Shown piece after piece: positions 8,588 through 17,090 of a stretch of 64,000 nucleotides of DNA. Made by a program: the position numbers and the translations under genes. Source of the DNA: CF-118 sp035934385 (GTDB lineage: Bacteria > Chloroflexota > Dormibacteria > Dormibacterales > Dormibacteraceae). Under the pieces are notes generated by a model. The model was not told the DNA's origin. It worked only from the letters and a program-made list of their open reading frames with translations, and ran no database searches. The stretch lies in NCBI GenBank assembly GCA_035934385.1, contig DASYXY010000085.1, positions 1 through 64,000 on the forward strand, in the 5' to 3' direction. Position 1 is the stretch's first letter; every line of letters begins with the position of its first letter.

Positions 8588-9001
8588 TCAGTTGGTGTTC
8601 GGTCGGATCCGACCCGAGCGGCTTCCCTGGGCGACCGTCACGTCGCGCATGAACATGATGGCCACCAGCTTTGCTAGAGCGATGCCGACCAGTCCGTAGA
8701 TGAGGATGGCGATCAGAGCCGAGCTTTCGAACACGGTTCTGCCGCTCACGTACGTCGGCAGTATGTTCCGGAACGGCGCCAGCATGGGGTCCGTGACCCC
8801 GTACATGAATTGCGTGAACGCCACCGCGGTGTTGGCGGCCAGCAGCTTGAGCAGCACGCGGACGACGATCGCGCCGACGATGATCGCGAAGACGACGTAG
8901 ATCGTCTCGTACGCGCGGCGCGCGGGTGAGAAACGGCTTACGACCTCGGCGTCGACCGCCGGCGCGGGCTCCTCCCGCACAATCTGCTCTTTCTGTTCCA
9001 T
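8588..9001 (-). CDS. YggT-like two-span membrane protein
   Basis: 137 residues. A charged cytoplasmic N-terminus of about 40 residues is followed by a membrane span (around TIYVVFAIIVGAIVVRVLL), a short loop with TDPMLAPFRNILP, and a second span (SSALIAILIYGLVGIALAKL). The D-P-x-L-x-P-x-R loop resembles the YggT family of small inner-membrane proteins, whose role is poorly defined (linked to osmotic stress or cell division in some species). ATG 9001 is supported by GGAAGGAGGG just upstream; a longer in-frame form to 9160 lacks such support. Confidence 0.7.
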   Translation of the reverse strand: MEQKEQIVREEPAPAVDAEVVSRFSPARRAYETIYVVFAIIVGAIVVRVLLKLLAANTAVAFTQFMYGVTDPMLAPFRNILPTYVSGRTVFESSALIAILIYGLVGIALAKLVAIMFMRDVTVAQGSRSGRIRPNTN

Positions 9002-9129
9002 TCCGCCCTCCTTCCAGGGTGCGGCGCATCGAGAGCGCGCGGCCCTGCATCTGAAGAAACGCGTGAGCTGCGCCCAATACGCATTACGGTCGCCAGATCG
9101 CGAATTTGTGAGCAGGTCGTTGATGGCTT

Positions 9130-9153
9130 GGACGCTGAGCGGGGTCAGCGTCC
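9130..9153. other. Perfect 9-bp stem-loop in an otherwise sparse 480-bp gap
   Basis: GGACGCTGA, a 6-nt loop, then TCAGCGTCC. The gap 9002-9482 holds this hairpin and one small plausible ORF (9197-9472); I see no tRNA or other RNA gene in it. The hairpin may be the 5' part of the YggT transcript promoter region or a terminator without a T-tract. Confidence 0.35.
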
Positions 9154-9196
9154 TTGCCATTGGGGTAACGCGCGATCGAGTCCGATCTACCGGCTA

Positions 9197-9472
9197 ATGG
9201 GCGGTCGGTACTCGACCTGCCCGACGCGTTGCACTCTCGATGGGCGTAAAACGCGAATCGTGACCGCACAGATCCGCTACGACAAATGCGGAAACCAGCT
9301 ACCCGACACGGGGTACGGATGCGGATGCGCGCTGTGCGCCGACTCCGGCGCGCCCCGCTACGAGCGGCGGCAGGATGTGGCGCGCAACCGTGCGACCTGG
9401 AGCGAGGCGCGGCGGGAGTTGTTCCGCGCGATCCGAGGTCTCATCGCGCCGCGACGTTCCGAGACGGCATAG
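9197..9472 (+). CDS. Small Cys-rich hypothetical protein
   Basis: 91 residues from ATG 9197. It contains STCPTRC, YDKCGNQ and YGCGCALC, six or seven closely spaced cysteines in the first half that could bind zinc, then a basic helical tail (WSEARRELFRAIRGLI). I do not recognise the family. There is no clear Shine-Dalgarno, and it ends 11 bp before the end of the convergent sigma-factor gene. The cysteine spacing is the main reason to keep it; it could be a chance ORF in GC-rich DNA. Confidence 0.35.
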   Translation: MGGRYSTCPTRCTLDGRKTRIVTAQIRYDKCGNQLPDTGYGCGCALCADSGAPRYERRQDVARNRATWSEARRELFRAIRGLIAPRRSETA

Positions 9473-9482
9473 GGCACCACAA

Positions 9483-10097
9483 CTAGTCGGCCAAGGCGAA
9501 GCCGCGCTCAGCCTGCGGCCTCGCTTGATCGTCATGGCCGTAGGTCTGGCCCAGCATCCCGCGCAGCCGCTGCTTGGCGATCGCCAGACGTGACGCCACG
9601 GTGCGCTCGGGAATGCCGAGCGCTTGCGCGATCGCTCGGTTGGTGTAGCCGTGGTAGTGACGCAGCACGATGGCGGCCGCCTGCTTCGACGGCAGCTTGG
9701 CCAGCGCCTCTGTGAGGTCGCGCCGCTCGATGTGGTCCTGCGGATCGGGCGGACCCTCGGGCCGGCCCATACGCCTTATGACCTCACCGACCTCGCGCAG
9801 CCTCATCTTGCGGCGGTACGAGACCGCCGCATTGATCGCAATGCGGTGCACCCATGCCTCCGCGGGAGCGATCGGCTGCCACGCAGGCCATTTCTTGTAG
9901 GCGCGCTCGAAGGCGTCCTGGCAGCAGTCTTCGGCAGCGGCTCGATCGCCGAGCAATGCGGTCAACGTACCGAGGATGCGGCCGTATGACGTCGTGTAGA
10001 GGCGCTCGAAGTCGGCCTCATTCCCAGGTTCGTATGAACTGGCTACGTCGGTCGTGGTCGTACTCGCAACTGCAACGTTGATGGTTCGCTGTGACAT
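9483..10097 (-). CDS. ECF-type RNA polymerase sigma factor
   Basis: 204 residues. Region 2 (about 25-95) includes FERLYTTSYGRILGTLTALL and the AEDCCQDAFERAYKKW helix for -10 recognition and core binding. Region 4 (about 125-180) has LPSKQAAAIVLRHYHGYTNR, then IAQALGIPERTVASRLAIAK, a helix-turn-helix for the -35 element. The length suits an extracytoplasmic-function sigma. ATG 10097 follows a G-rich ribosome-binding site (ACGGGGGGTCATCA). No anti-sigma gene is adjacent; the divergent neighbour is a diguanylate cyclase, so what controls it is unknown. Confidence 0.9.
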   Translation of the reverse strand: MSQRTINVAVASTTTTDVASSYEPGNEADFERLYTTSYGRILGTLTALLGDRAAAEDCCQDAFERAYKKWPAWQPIAPAEAWVHRIAINAAVSYRRKMRLREVGEVIRRMGRPEGPPDPQDHIERRDLTEALAKLPSKQAAAIVLRHYHGYTNRAIAQALGIPERTVASRLAIAKQRLRGMLGQTYGHDDQARPQAERGFALAD

Positions 10098-10294
10098 TGA
10101 TGACCCCCCGTGAGATCCGATCGGGGTGATCGGCTCTTTTCTGCCCTCTACTGTCGTGCACGAGGATCAGCTCGGTCACCGTACGGCCGCGCGGTTTTTG
10201 ACTAGCACATGTGCGGTAGTCCGCAATTCGAGTAAGCGCCTCGCACACAACGTTCCTCTAGCGTGATAAGCCCCAGACCCGGTGGACATCGTTC

Positions 10295-11773
10295 GTGAGC
10301 GACACCGGCGACGTTCTGGGAGCACTGGCCAGCCGGCTCGCAGCGGACACCTCAGAGAGCGGCAAGAAGGCGCTCGAAGTAGTGCGTGCGAGGTCGCCCG
10401 AGCTCTTCGAGCTGAGTGAGCAGACCGGCGAGGACCTGGTCGCCACATCGGTTTCGTTCATCGCCGTCTTGCTTGCGTCGCTCCGCGTGGACGAGGAGCT
10501 TCCGTGGGACGATTACGACCGCCGGGCTCGAGAGCACGGCCGTCTTCGCGCTGCGCAGGGTGTCCCGCTCGAGTCGCTCATAGAGGTCCTCGCGGTGTAC
10601 CGGCGCGCAACGCTCGAGCTGTTGTCGCAGCCGCTTGAAGGCAAACCACGCAGCGACGAGGTGCTGGCCCTGGCGCAGAGCCGGCTTGGAAGCGTCATCG
10701 AGCACCTCACATCCAGCATTGCGCGCGGCTACATCGATCAGCTCGATGACGAGCATCGCATTCGCGAAAACGAGCTCTACGGCCTGGCCGCGATTGCAGC
10801 GGTGATGGGCCGATCTCTCGACATCAACGACACCGCGGAGGTCGCGCTGGCGGAAACGCTTGCGGCCTTTGGTCTCGATGGCGGCGCCATCTGGCTGCGC
10901 GAGCGCGCAGCCAACAAGCTCGTGCACGCCATTGGCATCGCTCCGGATGAGTTGAACGACTACATCGCGCGAGTAGGGCCAGACGTCAAGGCTGCGGTCT
11001 CAGCTTTCGGCCCCTCTGAATCGCAAGTGGACGGCGTGGTCGGAAGCGATGGCTGGAATGCGCTGCGCGCACAGCTTCGCGTCGGCGGGCGCGCCATAGG
11101 CTCGATGTCGGTCGGCACCCGGCGCGAGCGGATCTTCGGTGCGTCAGAGCTGCTCATGATGGCCGCTGTTGCGGATCAGATCGCGATCGCGCTCGACCGC
11201 GCCCGCCAGTTCTCCAACGAAGCGCGCACCGACCACCTCACCGGGCTTGCCAACCGCCGTGAGTTCGAGCGCGTGCTCGAGCGCGAGGTGGCTCTGGCCG
11301 AACGGCACAATCGCAAGATCATCGTGATGATGATCGACGTCGATGATCTGAAGACGATCAACGACAGACACGGGCACGGCGCCGGCGACGGTGCGCTCAA
11401 ATTGGTCGCCCATGAGTTGCAGCGCGTGATGCGCGCTTCAGACGTCTGCGGCAGGCTCGGTGGCGACGAGTTTGCGGTTGCCATGCCCGAGACCGACCCT
11501 CACCACGCGCATGAGGTTGCGCGCCGGCTTCGAAACTCGATCCGGGCAATGAACCTCGGCGCTCCGTCCACGAACGCCGTTGAGGTCAGCATTGGACTTG
11601 GCGCCTGGAACCCAGGGATGGACTGGCAGGCGCTGATTCAGGTCGCTGATGCCGCCCTGTACGACGACAAGCGCCAGCGCAAAGAGGTCCGGCGCTGGCC
11701 CAGCGCAGCGCGGAAAAAGCCGACGATCAGGCTCGGGCTGGGGACGCGCCGCAGGCGCGTGGCGGGCGGCTAG
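10295..11773 (+). CDS. Diguanylate cyclase with N-terminal helical and GAF-like sensor domains (GGDEF)
   Basis: 492 residues, probably cytoplasmic, with no membrane span. The N-terminal 120 residues form a helical region resembling RsbR-type or PucR-associated sensory domains. A GAF-like module follows (about 155-300), then the GGDEF domain (about 315-480) with DHLTGLANRREFERVL, an intact GGDEF motif (389-393), and the product-inhibition site RxxD (RASD, 380-383) exactly five residues before it. This implies active, feedback-inhibited synthesis of c-di-GMP. GTG start at 10295. It converges on the response regulator, with stops adjacent. Confidence 0.92.
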   Translation: MSDTGDVLGALASRLAADTSESGKKALEVVRARSPELFELSEQTGEDLVATSVSFIAVLLASLRVDEELPWDDYDRRAREHGRLRAAQGVPLESLIEVLAVYRRATLELLSQPLEGKPRSDEVLALAQSRLGSVIEHLTSSIARGYIDQLDDEHRIRENELYGLAAIAAVMGRSLDINDTAEVALAETLAAFGLDGGAIWLRERAANKLVHAIGIAPDELNDYIARVGPDVKAAVSAFGPSESQVDGVVGSDGWNALRAQLRVGGRAIGSMSVGTRRERIFGASELLMMAAVADQIAIALDRARQFSNEARTDHLTGLANRREFERVLEREVALAERHNRKIIVMMIDVDDLKTINDRHGHGAGDGALKLVAHELQRVMRASDVCGRLGGDEFAVAMPETDPHHAHEVARRLRNSIRAMNLGAPSTNAVEVSIGLGAWNPGMDWQALIQVADAALYDDKRQRKEVRRWPSAARKKPTIRLGLGTRRRRVAGG

Positions 11774-12412
11774 TCAGTCGACGAGAGCGAGCTCTCGCGC
11801 CTTGACGATCGCCTGGACCTTGGAGTGCACTCCCAGCTTCGCACCCAGGCTGCGGATGTGCGTGCGCACGGTCGCGTAACTGATTCCGAGCTTGTGGGCG
11901 ATGTCGCGGCTCGACACGCCCTCCGCCATCAGGCGCAACACCTCTTTCTCCCGGGCGGTCAGGCTCTCCCGCTGCCCCTCTGACTGCCGGCGACGGTTGA
12001 GCAGCGTGGCGACGGTCCCGGGTGTTATCAGGTTGCCGCCTGAGGCGACGGTGCGGATTGCGTCCACGACCTCACTGGCGGCCTTCGACTTGTGAATGAA
12101 GCCGCTGGCTCCAGACTCCAGCGCGGCAAATCTGGCGACGTCGCTGTCCTCGCGGGTGAGGAAGATGTGCTTGGCCTGCGGCGCCACGCGCCGGATGGCC
12201 ATGGCTGCATCGGCGCCGGTGCCGTCGGTGAGTCGGAAGTCGAGCAGCACGACGTCAGGCTGCAGCTCGCCGGCGCGATCCGCGGACTCGGCCACCGAGC
12301 CGGCCTGACCGACCACGGTCATGTCGCGCTGGGTGTTGAGCAAGGCGCTGAGCCCGTCGGCCACGACCTGGTGGTCTTCGACGATGAGGACGCGCGTCTG
12401 CTTGGCTGCGGT
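11774..12412 (-). CDS. LuxR/NarL-family response regulator
   Basis: About 213 residues from a GTG at 12415. The receiver domain has the acidic pair Glu13-Asp14, phospho-acceptor Asp59 (VVLLDFRL) and the conserved Lys in FIHKSK. A LuxR-type helix-turn-helix follows (LTAREKEVLRLMAEGVSSRD, then IAHKLGISYATVRTHIRSLG). The GTG overlaps the TGA of the upstream histidine kinase gene (GTGA), so the two are translationally coupled and almost certainly cognate. Target genes are not identifiable; the small ORFs divergent from the kinase are candidates. Confidence 0.93.
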   Translation of the reverse strand, partial: TAAKQTRVLIVEDHQVVADGLSALLNTQRDMTVVGQAGSVAESADRAGELQPDVVLLDFRLTDGTGADAAMAIRRVAPQAKHIFLTREDSDVARFAALESGASGFIHKSKAASEVVDAIRTVASGGNLITPGTVATLLNRRRQSEGQRESLTAREKEVLRLMAEGVSSRDIAHKLGISYATVRTHIRSLGAKLGVHSKVQAIVKARELALVD

Positions 12413-13599
12413 CACTTTCGTAAGGGAACCCAGAACTCGACGATGGTACCCACGCCGGGTTCGCTCGCGATCTTGCCCCAGCCTCCAGCAAGCAGCGGCC
12501 TCTCACTCAGGGCTAGAAGTCCGAGATGTCCCGGCAGGTGGTCTCTGTCGGACACGATGAAGCCCTTCCCGTTGTCGGTGACCGCGCCATAGACGCCGTC
12601 GTTCTGAACTTTCAGCTCCAAGCGCACACGCGTGGCCTGAGCGTGTTTCTCGATATTGGTCAGCGCCTCGGAGACCTGGCGATGCAGCACGGACTTAATC
12701 TCGTATGGGGGCTCGTCAGGCAGCTCGACGAGGCACTCGGCGGTGATACCGCTTTGTGCGCTTAGCGCGGCCAGTCGCTGGCGGATGGTCATCTCGAGCC
12801 CACCCGGCGTCTCCAGGGATGGCGGTCGAACGTTCTGGAGAAGATTGCGCAGCGCATCCTCGACCTGCTGCAGCAGCGCGCTGATCTCGTCGATCCCCGT
12901 CTTCGACTCATCGCCTGCCATCGATGCTGCCAAACCGGCGAGCCGAATCTCCGCGGCGGTCAGCTTCTGCAACGCGTCGTCGTGCAGTTCGGTGGCAAAT
13001 CGCTTGCTCGCGCGATCGACGGCGGTGGACAGGTTGCGCAGCAGCCTGTGCCGAGCCGAATCGACCTCCCGCAGCCGCTCGACGGTCTCGCTGAGCTGAT
13101 CGGCGGCTTGCCTCACCTGCCAGACAAGGCCTGCGGCGAGGCCGCTGATCTCCAGAATCCAGGCCTCCTCGGACGTGAACCCTTCGGCGTTGATCGAGTC
13201 GTAGGCGGCGACGACGCCCAGCCTCGTGTCGCCAGATTGCCACGGTGCGGCGATCGCATCGGAAACCTGCAGCGCCCTGAGCACGACCTGGTTCGTGGGG
13301 TCAGTGCCCTCTGGGTCACAAGGCACAGGATCAAGGCGTGCGACCAGCTCGTCCTCCACGCCGTGAGCGCCACGGATCGGTCTGAGCATTCGATCCGGTC
13401 CAAGCTCCCAGAAGAGCACCCTCGAGGCGCCGACCAGATCAGCCACATTAGCGGTGAGCGAGCGATGGAAGGATTCCAGCGCTGGACCGGCGCCGAGGCT
13501 TGCGGATAGGACGCGAAGCACGTCGACGGCAAGCTGCTCCGAGCGCTCAGCCTGGGGCGTCGGCAGGAGGTCGAACTCCGAGCGGTTCGCGGTCTCCAC
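12412..13599 (-). CDS. Sensor histidine kinase, GAF plus HisKA_3/HATPase (NarL-type partner)
   Basis: About 395 residues from GTG 13599, which follows AGGGAAGGGG. The same frame stays open to 14025, but that extension reads like shadow sequence over the small ORFs on the other strand. The N-terminal 190 residues resemble a GAF domain (Leu/Val-rich, GASRVLFWELGPD). A short coiled coil leads to the HisKA_3 dimerisation helix with ELHDDALQKL (phospho-acceptor His206), then a HATPase domain with the N-box EALTNIEKHAQA, DNGKGF and GHLGLLAL. No membrane span, so a cytoplasmic sensor. Coupled to the downstream regulator by a 4-base overlap. Confidence 0.92.
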   Translation of the reverse strand: METANRSEFDLLPTPQAERSEQLAVDVLRVLSASLGAGPALESFHRSLTANVADLVGASRVLFWELGPDRMLRPIRGAHGVEDELVARLDPVPCDPEGTDPTNQVVLRALQVSDAIAAPWQSGDTRLGVVAAYDSINAEGFTSEEAWILEISGLAAGLVWQVRQAADQLSETVERLREVDSARHRLLRNLSTAVDRASKRFATELHDDALQKLTAAEIRLAGLAASMAGDESKTGIDEISALLQQVEDALRNLLQNVRPPSLETPGGLEMTIRQRLAALSAQSGITAECLVELPDEPPYEIKSVLHRQVSEALTNIEKHAQATRVRLELKVQNDGVYGAVTDNGKGFIVSDRDHLPGHLGLLALSERPLLAGGWGKIASEPGVGTIVEFWVPLRK

Positions 13600-13768
13600 G
13601 TGTAGTTGATCCCCTTCCCTGACGCTGGCGATTTTACTCTGAAACTTCACATCTGTGAACGGGCGGTCGTCGAGTTGCCGGTACTGACTCGATCGCGTGC
13701 GTTCTGGTAGCGAGGGTTCGTCACTGGTCGCTTCGGTGGCGCTCCCAACTGAGACCAGGAAGGAAGAG

Positions 13769-13975
13769 TTGAGCGCGGACGGGTTGGGGACTCTCGGCTC
13801 GCGGTGGCACGAGCTGACCGAGTTGGACAGGTTACTGGGCCTCCTCGCCCGACCGGCGCTCGAGCTCGAGCGCTCAACCCAACGCAAGGAGCTCATCGAG
13901 CGGGTGTGGACCCGCAAGCGCCCGCTGCTGCGCCAGCTCGGTGCTTTCGACGAGCCGTTGCCGCCGTGCGCCTGA
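13769..13975 (+). CDS. Small hypothetical protein, first of a coupled trio
   Basis: 68 residues from TTG 13769, preceded by CCAGGAAGGAAGAG, a strong Shine-Dalgarno at suitable spacing; an in-frame GTG at 13697 lacks one. The sequence is helical and charged (WHELTELDRLLGLLARPALE, then KELIERVWTRKRPLL) with a Pro-rich end. I do not recognise it. Its stop TGA overlaps the ATG of the next small ORF, which argues that both are translated. It is divergent from the histidine kinase. Confidence 0.45.
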   Translation: MSADGLGTLGSRWHELTELDRLLGLLARPALELERSTQRKELIERVWTRKRPLLRQLGAFDEPLPPCA

Positions 13976-14160
13976 TGAACAGTCACCTCCGCATGGACGC
14001 GCGGAGACCGTCCTACAACGCCCAAGCGCGCCTTTCACTGCGTCCCCTGGCCAGGCTGGCCGCGCGCGTCCTCGGTCCGGGCCCGATGCGGTTGAGGATG
14101 GTCCGGTACTTACATGAGCTCGACCGCGAGCTGCCAGATGAGGGAGCCCGGGCCGCCTAG
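13975..14160 (+). CDS. Small Arg-rich hypothetical protein, second of a coupled trio
   Basis: 61 residues starting in a TGATGA overlap with the preceding ORF. It is strongly basic (ten or more Arg, e.g. LSLRPLARLAARVLGPGPMR, then LRMVRYLHELDRELP). No family recognised. The coupling to the upstream ORF and the shared orientation are the main support. Confidence 0.45.
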   Translation: MNSHLRMDARRPSYNAQARLSLRPLARLAARVLGPGPMRLRMVRYLHELDRELPDEGARAA

Positions 14161-14197
14161 ACCGTCCTCGGTACTTCACCTGTGGCATGCGTTTCTG

Positions 14198-14428
14198 ATG
14201 CAGATGGACGACTTCGACAGGTTCCTCGACGCTCAGCTGGCCCGGATGCTGGGTACCCTCGTACGAACTCCGGCACCCAGACGCTCGAGGCACTGGCGAG
14301 ATGGGCCCCGCGGGCGCCTGCGCACCCTGAACGGAGGCGCGAACGAGGCCCCCCGGTCCAAGCCGCCGCCAGAGGTGTTCCCGGTTGTGGCGGTGGCGGC
14401 GATCGGCTTGTCGTCGTCCAGCTCCTGA
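14198..14428 (+). CDS. Small hypothetical protein with acidic N-terminal helix, third of the trio
   Basis: 76 residues. It begins MQMDDFDRFLDAQLARMLG, an amphipathic acidic helix, continues with an Arg/Pro-rich middle, and ends in a short hydrophobic patch and five serines (FPVVAVAAIGLSSSSS). It is followed 18 bases later by a strong terminator hairpin, so it probably ends the small-ORF transcript. Function unknown. The short, positively charged, variable character would also fit a regulatory or secreted peptide, but nothing confirms this. Confidence 0.45.
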   Translation: MQMDDFDRFLDAQLARMLGTLVRTPAPRRSRHWRDGPRGRLRTLNGGANEAPRSKPPPEVFPVVAVAAIGLSSSSS

Positions 14429-14446
14429 ACCCTTCTCCCCTCTCGT

Positions 14447-14478
14447 GAGGCCGGGCCGCGCGGTCTGGCCTCTTCCTT
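14447..14478 (+). terminator. Terminator between convergent genes
   Basis: GAGGCCGGGCC, loop GCGC, then GGTCTGGCCTC (11-bp stem with two G-U pairs), followed by TTCCTT. It lies between the stop of the third small ORF (14428) and the stop of the convergent CoA ligase gene (14495). Confidence 0.7.
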
Positions 14479-14494
14479 ATATGTGGGCGGTCGG

Positions 14495-15742
14495 TCAGGG
14501 TGCGTTGACGATCCGCTTCGACTTCAGCTCGCTGGGCGGCAGGGTCCCAAGGGGCACGACCCGGCAGCTTATGCGCACTCCGAGGGCCTGGCGGAGATCC
14601 GCCTCCAGCCGGTCGGTGGGCGCGGTGCCGTCGGCCATCTCGACCACGAGCACGATCTCGTCCATGTGCTGCACCGTGCGGCGCTCGATGACGAACTCGC
14701 GCACGGTCGTGTGGCGGCGAACGATGTCCTCGACCTGCGACGGATACAGGTTGACCCCCCGCACGGTGAACATGTCGTCGACCCGCCCCCGGATCCCGCC
14801 GACCACCTTCACGAACGAGCTCCCGCAAGAGCAGGCCTCGCGCGAAAGACTCACGTGGTCGCCGGTGCGGTAGCGAAACACGGGCGCGCCCCAACGTCCG
14901 AGGTTGGTGGCGACCAGCTCGCCCTCGAGCGCGGGCCGGCCTTTGGCGTCGACGACTTCGAAGATGAATTCCGACTCGATCAGATGGATGCCGTCGCGCT
15001 GGGTGCAGCTGTGGCCGGTGGGACCAAGCTCGGTCATCCCCGTGTGATCGAACGAGGTGGCCAGGTAAGCCGCCTCGATTGCCGATCTAGTGGATGGGAT
15101 GCTCGCGCCCGGCTCGCCGGCGTGGATGGTCAACCTGATGTCGGAGGTTGCGAGGTCGAGGCGTAGCTCTGCCGCACGGTCCGCCATGCGCAGCGCGTAC
15201 GTCGGCGTCGATAGAAGCACGGTCGCGCCGACGTCGCGGAGGTTGCGAATGCGCTGCTCCGTCGTCATGGCGCCGCCGGAGATCGCCATCGCCCCGAGGC
15301 GCTCGGCGCCGCCGAACGCGGACCAGAACCCGATGAAGGGCCCGAACGAGAAGGCGAAGAAGACCCGGTCGGTCGGAGTCACGCCCGCCGCCTGGTAGAC
15401 GTGATCGGCCCAGATACGCAGCCACCAGTCCCACGACTGCTGGGTGTCGAGCCATCGGAGCGGCTGGTCGCCGCTCGAACCAGACGTCTGGTGCAGCCGC
15501 GTGTAGTCCTCGAGCGGAAACGTGAGGTTGGTGCCGAACGGCGCATTCGCAGCCTGGTCGGAAAGCAGGTCCGATTTCGTGCACATCGGCAGGCGCTCGA
15601 AGTCATCCCATCCGGTCACGTCGTGCAGACGTCCGCGCCAGAACGGGTTCGACTTCAAGACCTGACGCAATCCGGCGCGCAGCTTCTCGAGCTGCTGCGC
15701 GCGGACCGCGCCCTCAGATGTGTGCTTTGTCTCCGATCTCAA
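14495..15742 (-). CDS. Phenylacetate-CoA ligase-like AMP-forming CoA ligase
   Basis: 415 residues, the size of the PaaK branch of adenylate-forming enzymes. Visible motifs are HQTSGSSGDQP (phosphate-binding loop), a Tyr/Thr-containing DHTGMTELGP, YRTGDHVSLS, GRVDDMFTVRGVNLYPSQVE, and a final Lys-rich segment (PPSELKSKRIV) holding the catalytic Lys. It should activate an aryl or short acyl acid to its CoA thioester via an acyl-adenylate; the substrate is not evident. The only canonical start is TTG 15742, which overlaps the upstream aminotransferase by 29 bases, so the two are translated together. Confidence 0.86.
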   Translation of the reverse strand: MRSETKHTSEGAVRAQQLEKLRAGLRQVLKSNPFWRGRLHDVTGWDDFERLPMCTKSDLLSDQAANAPFGTNLTFPLEDYTRLHQTSGSSGDQPLRWLDTQQSWDWWLRIWADHVYQAAGVTPTDRVFFAFSFGPFIGFWSAFGGAERLGAMAISGGAMTTEQRIRNLRDVGATVLLSTPTYALRMADRAAELRLDLATSDIRLTIHAGEPGASIPSTRSAIEAAYLATSFDHTGMTELGPTGHSCTQRDGIHLIESEFIFEVVDAKGRPALEGELVATNLGRWGAPVFRYRTGDHVSLSREACSCGSSFVKVVGGIRGRVDDMFTVRGVNLYPSQVEDIVRRHTTVREFVIERRTVQHMDEIVLVVEMADGTAPTDRLEADLRQALGVRISCRVVPLGTLPPSELKSKRIVNAP

Positions 15743-17054
15743 GTGCGGTGTCGAGAATCTCGAAGCCTTCGTCGAGCTCAGCCTCGTCGATGCACAGCGG
15801 CGGGTTGGTCATGATCGTGTTCCAGCGCACGAATGTGAACAGGCCCGCGTCGAGCAGCGCCTGCGTGATCGCCTTCATCTCCGGAGATGTGCCGTTGAAG
15901 GGTGCCAGCGGCTCCATCGTCTTGCGACTTCGCACGAGCTCGATGCAGCCGAACAGTCCGATCGAGCGGACGGCGCCGACGCAAGGATGCCGCTCCATCA
16001 GCCGCTGATGGTGCCGCGCGAGCACGGCGCCCATACGCCTCGCGTTACCGACCATGTCGTCCTCTTCATAGGCCTGGATGGCACCGAGCGCGGCCGCGCA
16101 CCCGAGCGGATGGCTGTTGTAAGTGAGTCCGCCGAAGAACACGTGGTCGTCGAAATACTTCGCGATGTGCGGCCGCATGCCGACGGCGCCCAGAGGAACG
16201 TAGCTGCTGGTGAGGCCTTTGGCCAGCGTGATCAGGTCAGGCACCACGCCCCAGTGGTCGACCGCGAACCACTCGCCCGTACGGCCGAAGCCGCTCATGA
16301 CCTCGTCGCAGATCATCTGGATCCCGAAGCGGTCGCAGAGCCGGCGAACGCCCTGCAGGTAGCCGTCAGGCGGGATCAGCACGCCGTTCGTACCGGATAT
16401 CGGCTCGAGCAGGAAGCCCGCGATCGTCTCCGGTCCTTCGAGCCGGATCGTCTCCTCGAGCTGGCGCAGCGCCGGCTCCGCCTCGTCCCAGCCGCGCTCG
16501 ATGCCGTGGTACGGGTCGAGGACATGAATGATGCCGGCGGCGTGCTCATTGGGCCACCGCCGCGGGTCGCCGGTCGCCTGGACTGCGTAGCCGGTGGAGC
16601 CGTGGTAGGAGCGGTAGCGGGCCAGGATCTTTGGCCGGCCGGTGACCGCGCGCGCCATCTTGATGGCGTTCTCGTTGGCGTCCGTGCCGCCGAGGGTGAA
16701 GAAGACCTTGTCGATGTCGCCGGGCAGGAGCTCGGCGAGCTTCTGACCGAGACGAGCGCGCACCTCGGTGGCCAGGAACGGGCTGATGTAGGGAAGGCGG
16801 TCGGCCTGCGCCTTGATGGCCTCGATGATCCTGCGATCGCCGTGACCCGCGTGGACCGACATCAGCTGGCTGTTGAAGTCGATGAAGCGCCGGCCTTCGA
16901 CGGTCGTGAAGCGGACGCCCTTCGCGCTCGCCACCGCCATCGGCTTGAGCTGCCCCTGCGCGGACCAGTCGTAGAGCGTGTGGCGGACGCACAGCTCGGT
17001 TATCTCTTCGGCGCTGAGAGCCTTCACGGCCTCGGTCACCACTGTGTTTGACAT
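15714..17054 (-). CDS. Class III PLP-dependent aminotransferase (taurine/beta-alanine/omega-amino acid type)
   Basis: 446 residues. Fold-type I class III features: GGTDANENAIKMAR, YRSYHGSTGYAVQATGD, the PLP-aspartate segment MICDEVMSGFGRTGEW, and the Schiff-base Lys279 in TLAKGLTSSYVPLGAV. Such enzymes move the amino group of taurine, beta-alanine, GABA or related omega-amines to pyruvate or 2-oxoglutarate. The general pattern resembles taurine-pyruvate aminotransferases, but the substrate cannot be read from the sequence. It leads an operon with the CoA ligase, suggesting deamination followed by CoA activation of the product. It is divergent from coxM, with a structured 127-bp gap between them. 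Confidence 0.88.
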   Translation of the reverse strand: MSNTVVTEAVKALSAEEITELCVRHTLYDWSAQGQLKPMAVASAKGVRFTTVEGRRFIDFNSQLMSVHAGHGDRRIIEAIKAQADRLPYISPFLATEVRARLGQKLAELLPGDIDKVFFTLGGTDANENAIKMARAVTGRPKILARYRSYHGSTGYAVQATGDPRRWPNEHAAGIIHVLDPYHGIERGWDEAEPALRQLEETIRLEGPETIAGFLLEPISGTNGVLIPPDGYLQGVRRLCDRFGIQMICDEVMSGFGRTGEWFAVDHWGVVPDLITLAKGLTSSYVPLGAVGMRPHIAKYFDDHVFFGGLTYNSHPLGCAAALGAIQAYEEDDMVGNARRMGAVLARHHQRLMERHPCVGAVRSIGLFGCIELVRSRKTMEPLAPFNGTSPEMKAITQALLDAGLFTFVRWNTIMTNPPLCIDEAELDEGFEILDTALEIGDKAHI

Positions 17055-17090
17055 GGTATCGAGGCGGTGCTATACCGCGAATGCCGCCAC

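Noticed and set aside
9084..9269. Possible tRNA or protein on the minus strand
   Set aside because: No cloverleaf or T-loop consensus could be formed, and the peptide lacks features.
10205..10214. GCACATGTGC palindrome between the sigma factor and diguanylate cyclase genes
   Set aside because: A single 10-bp palindrome without a matching promoter; too likely by chance in this composition.
13600..14025. N-terminal extension of the histidine kinase
   Set aside because: The sequence is low complexity, lacks a domain and lies opposite the small-ORF trio; GTG 13599 has a suitable ribosome-binding site.
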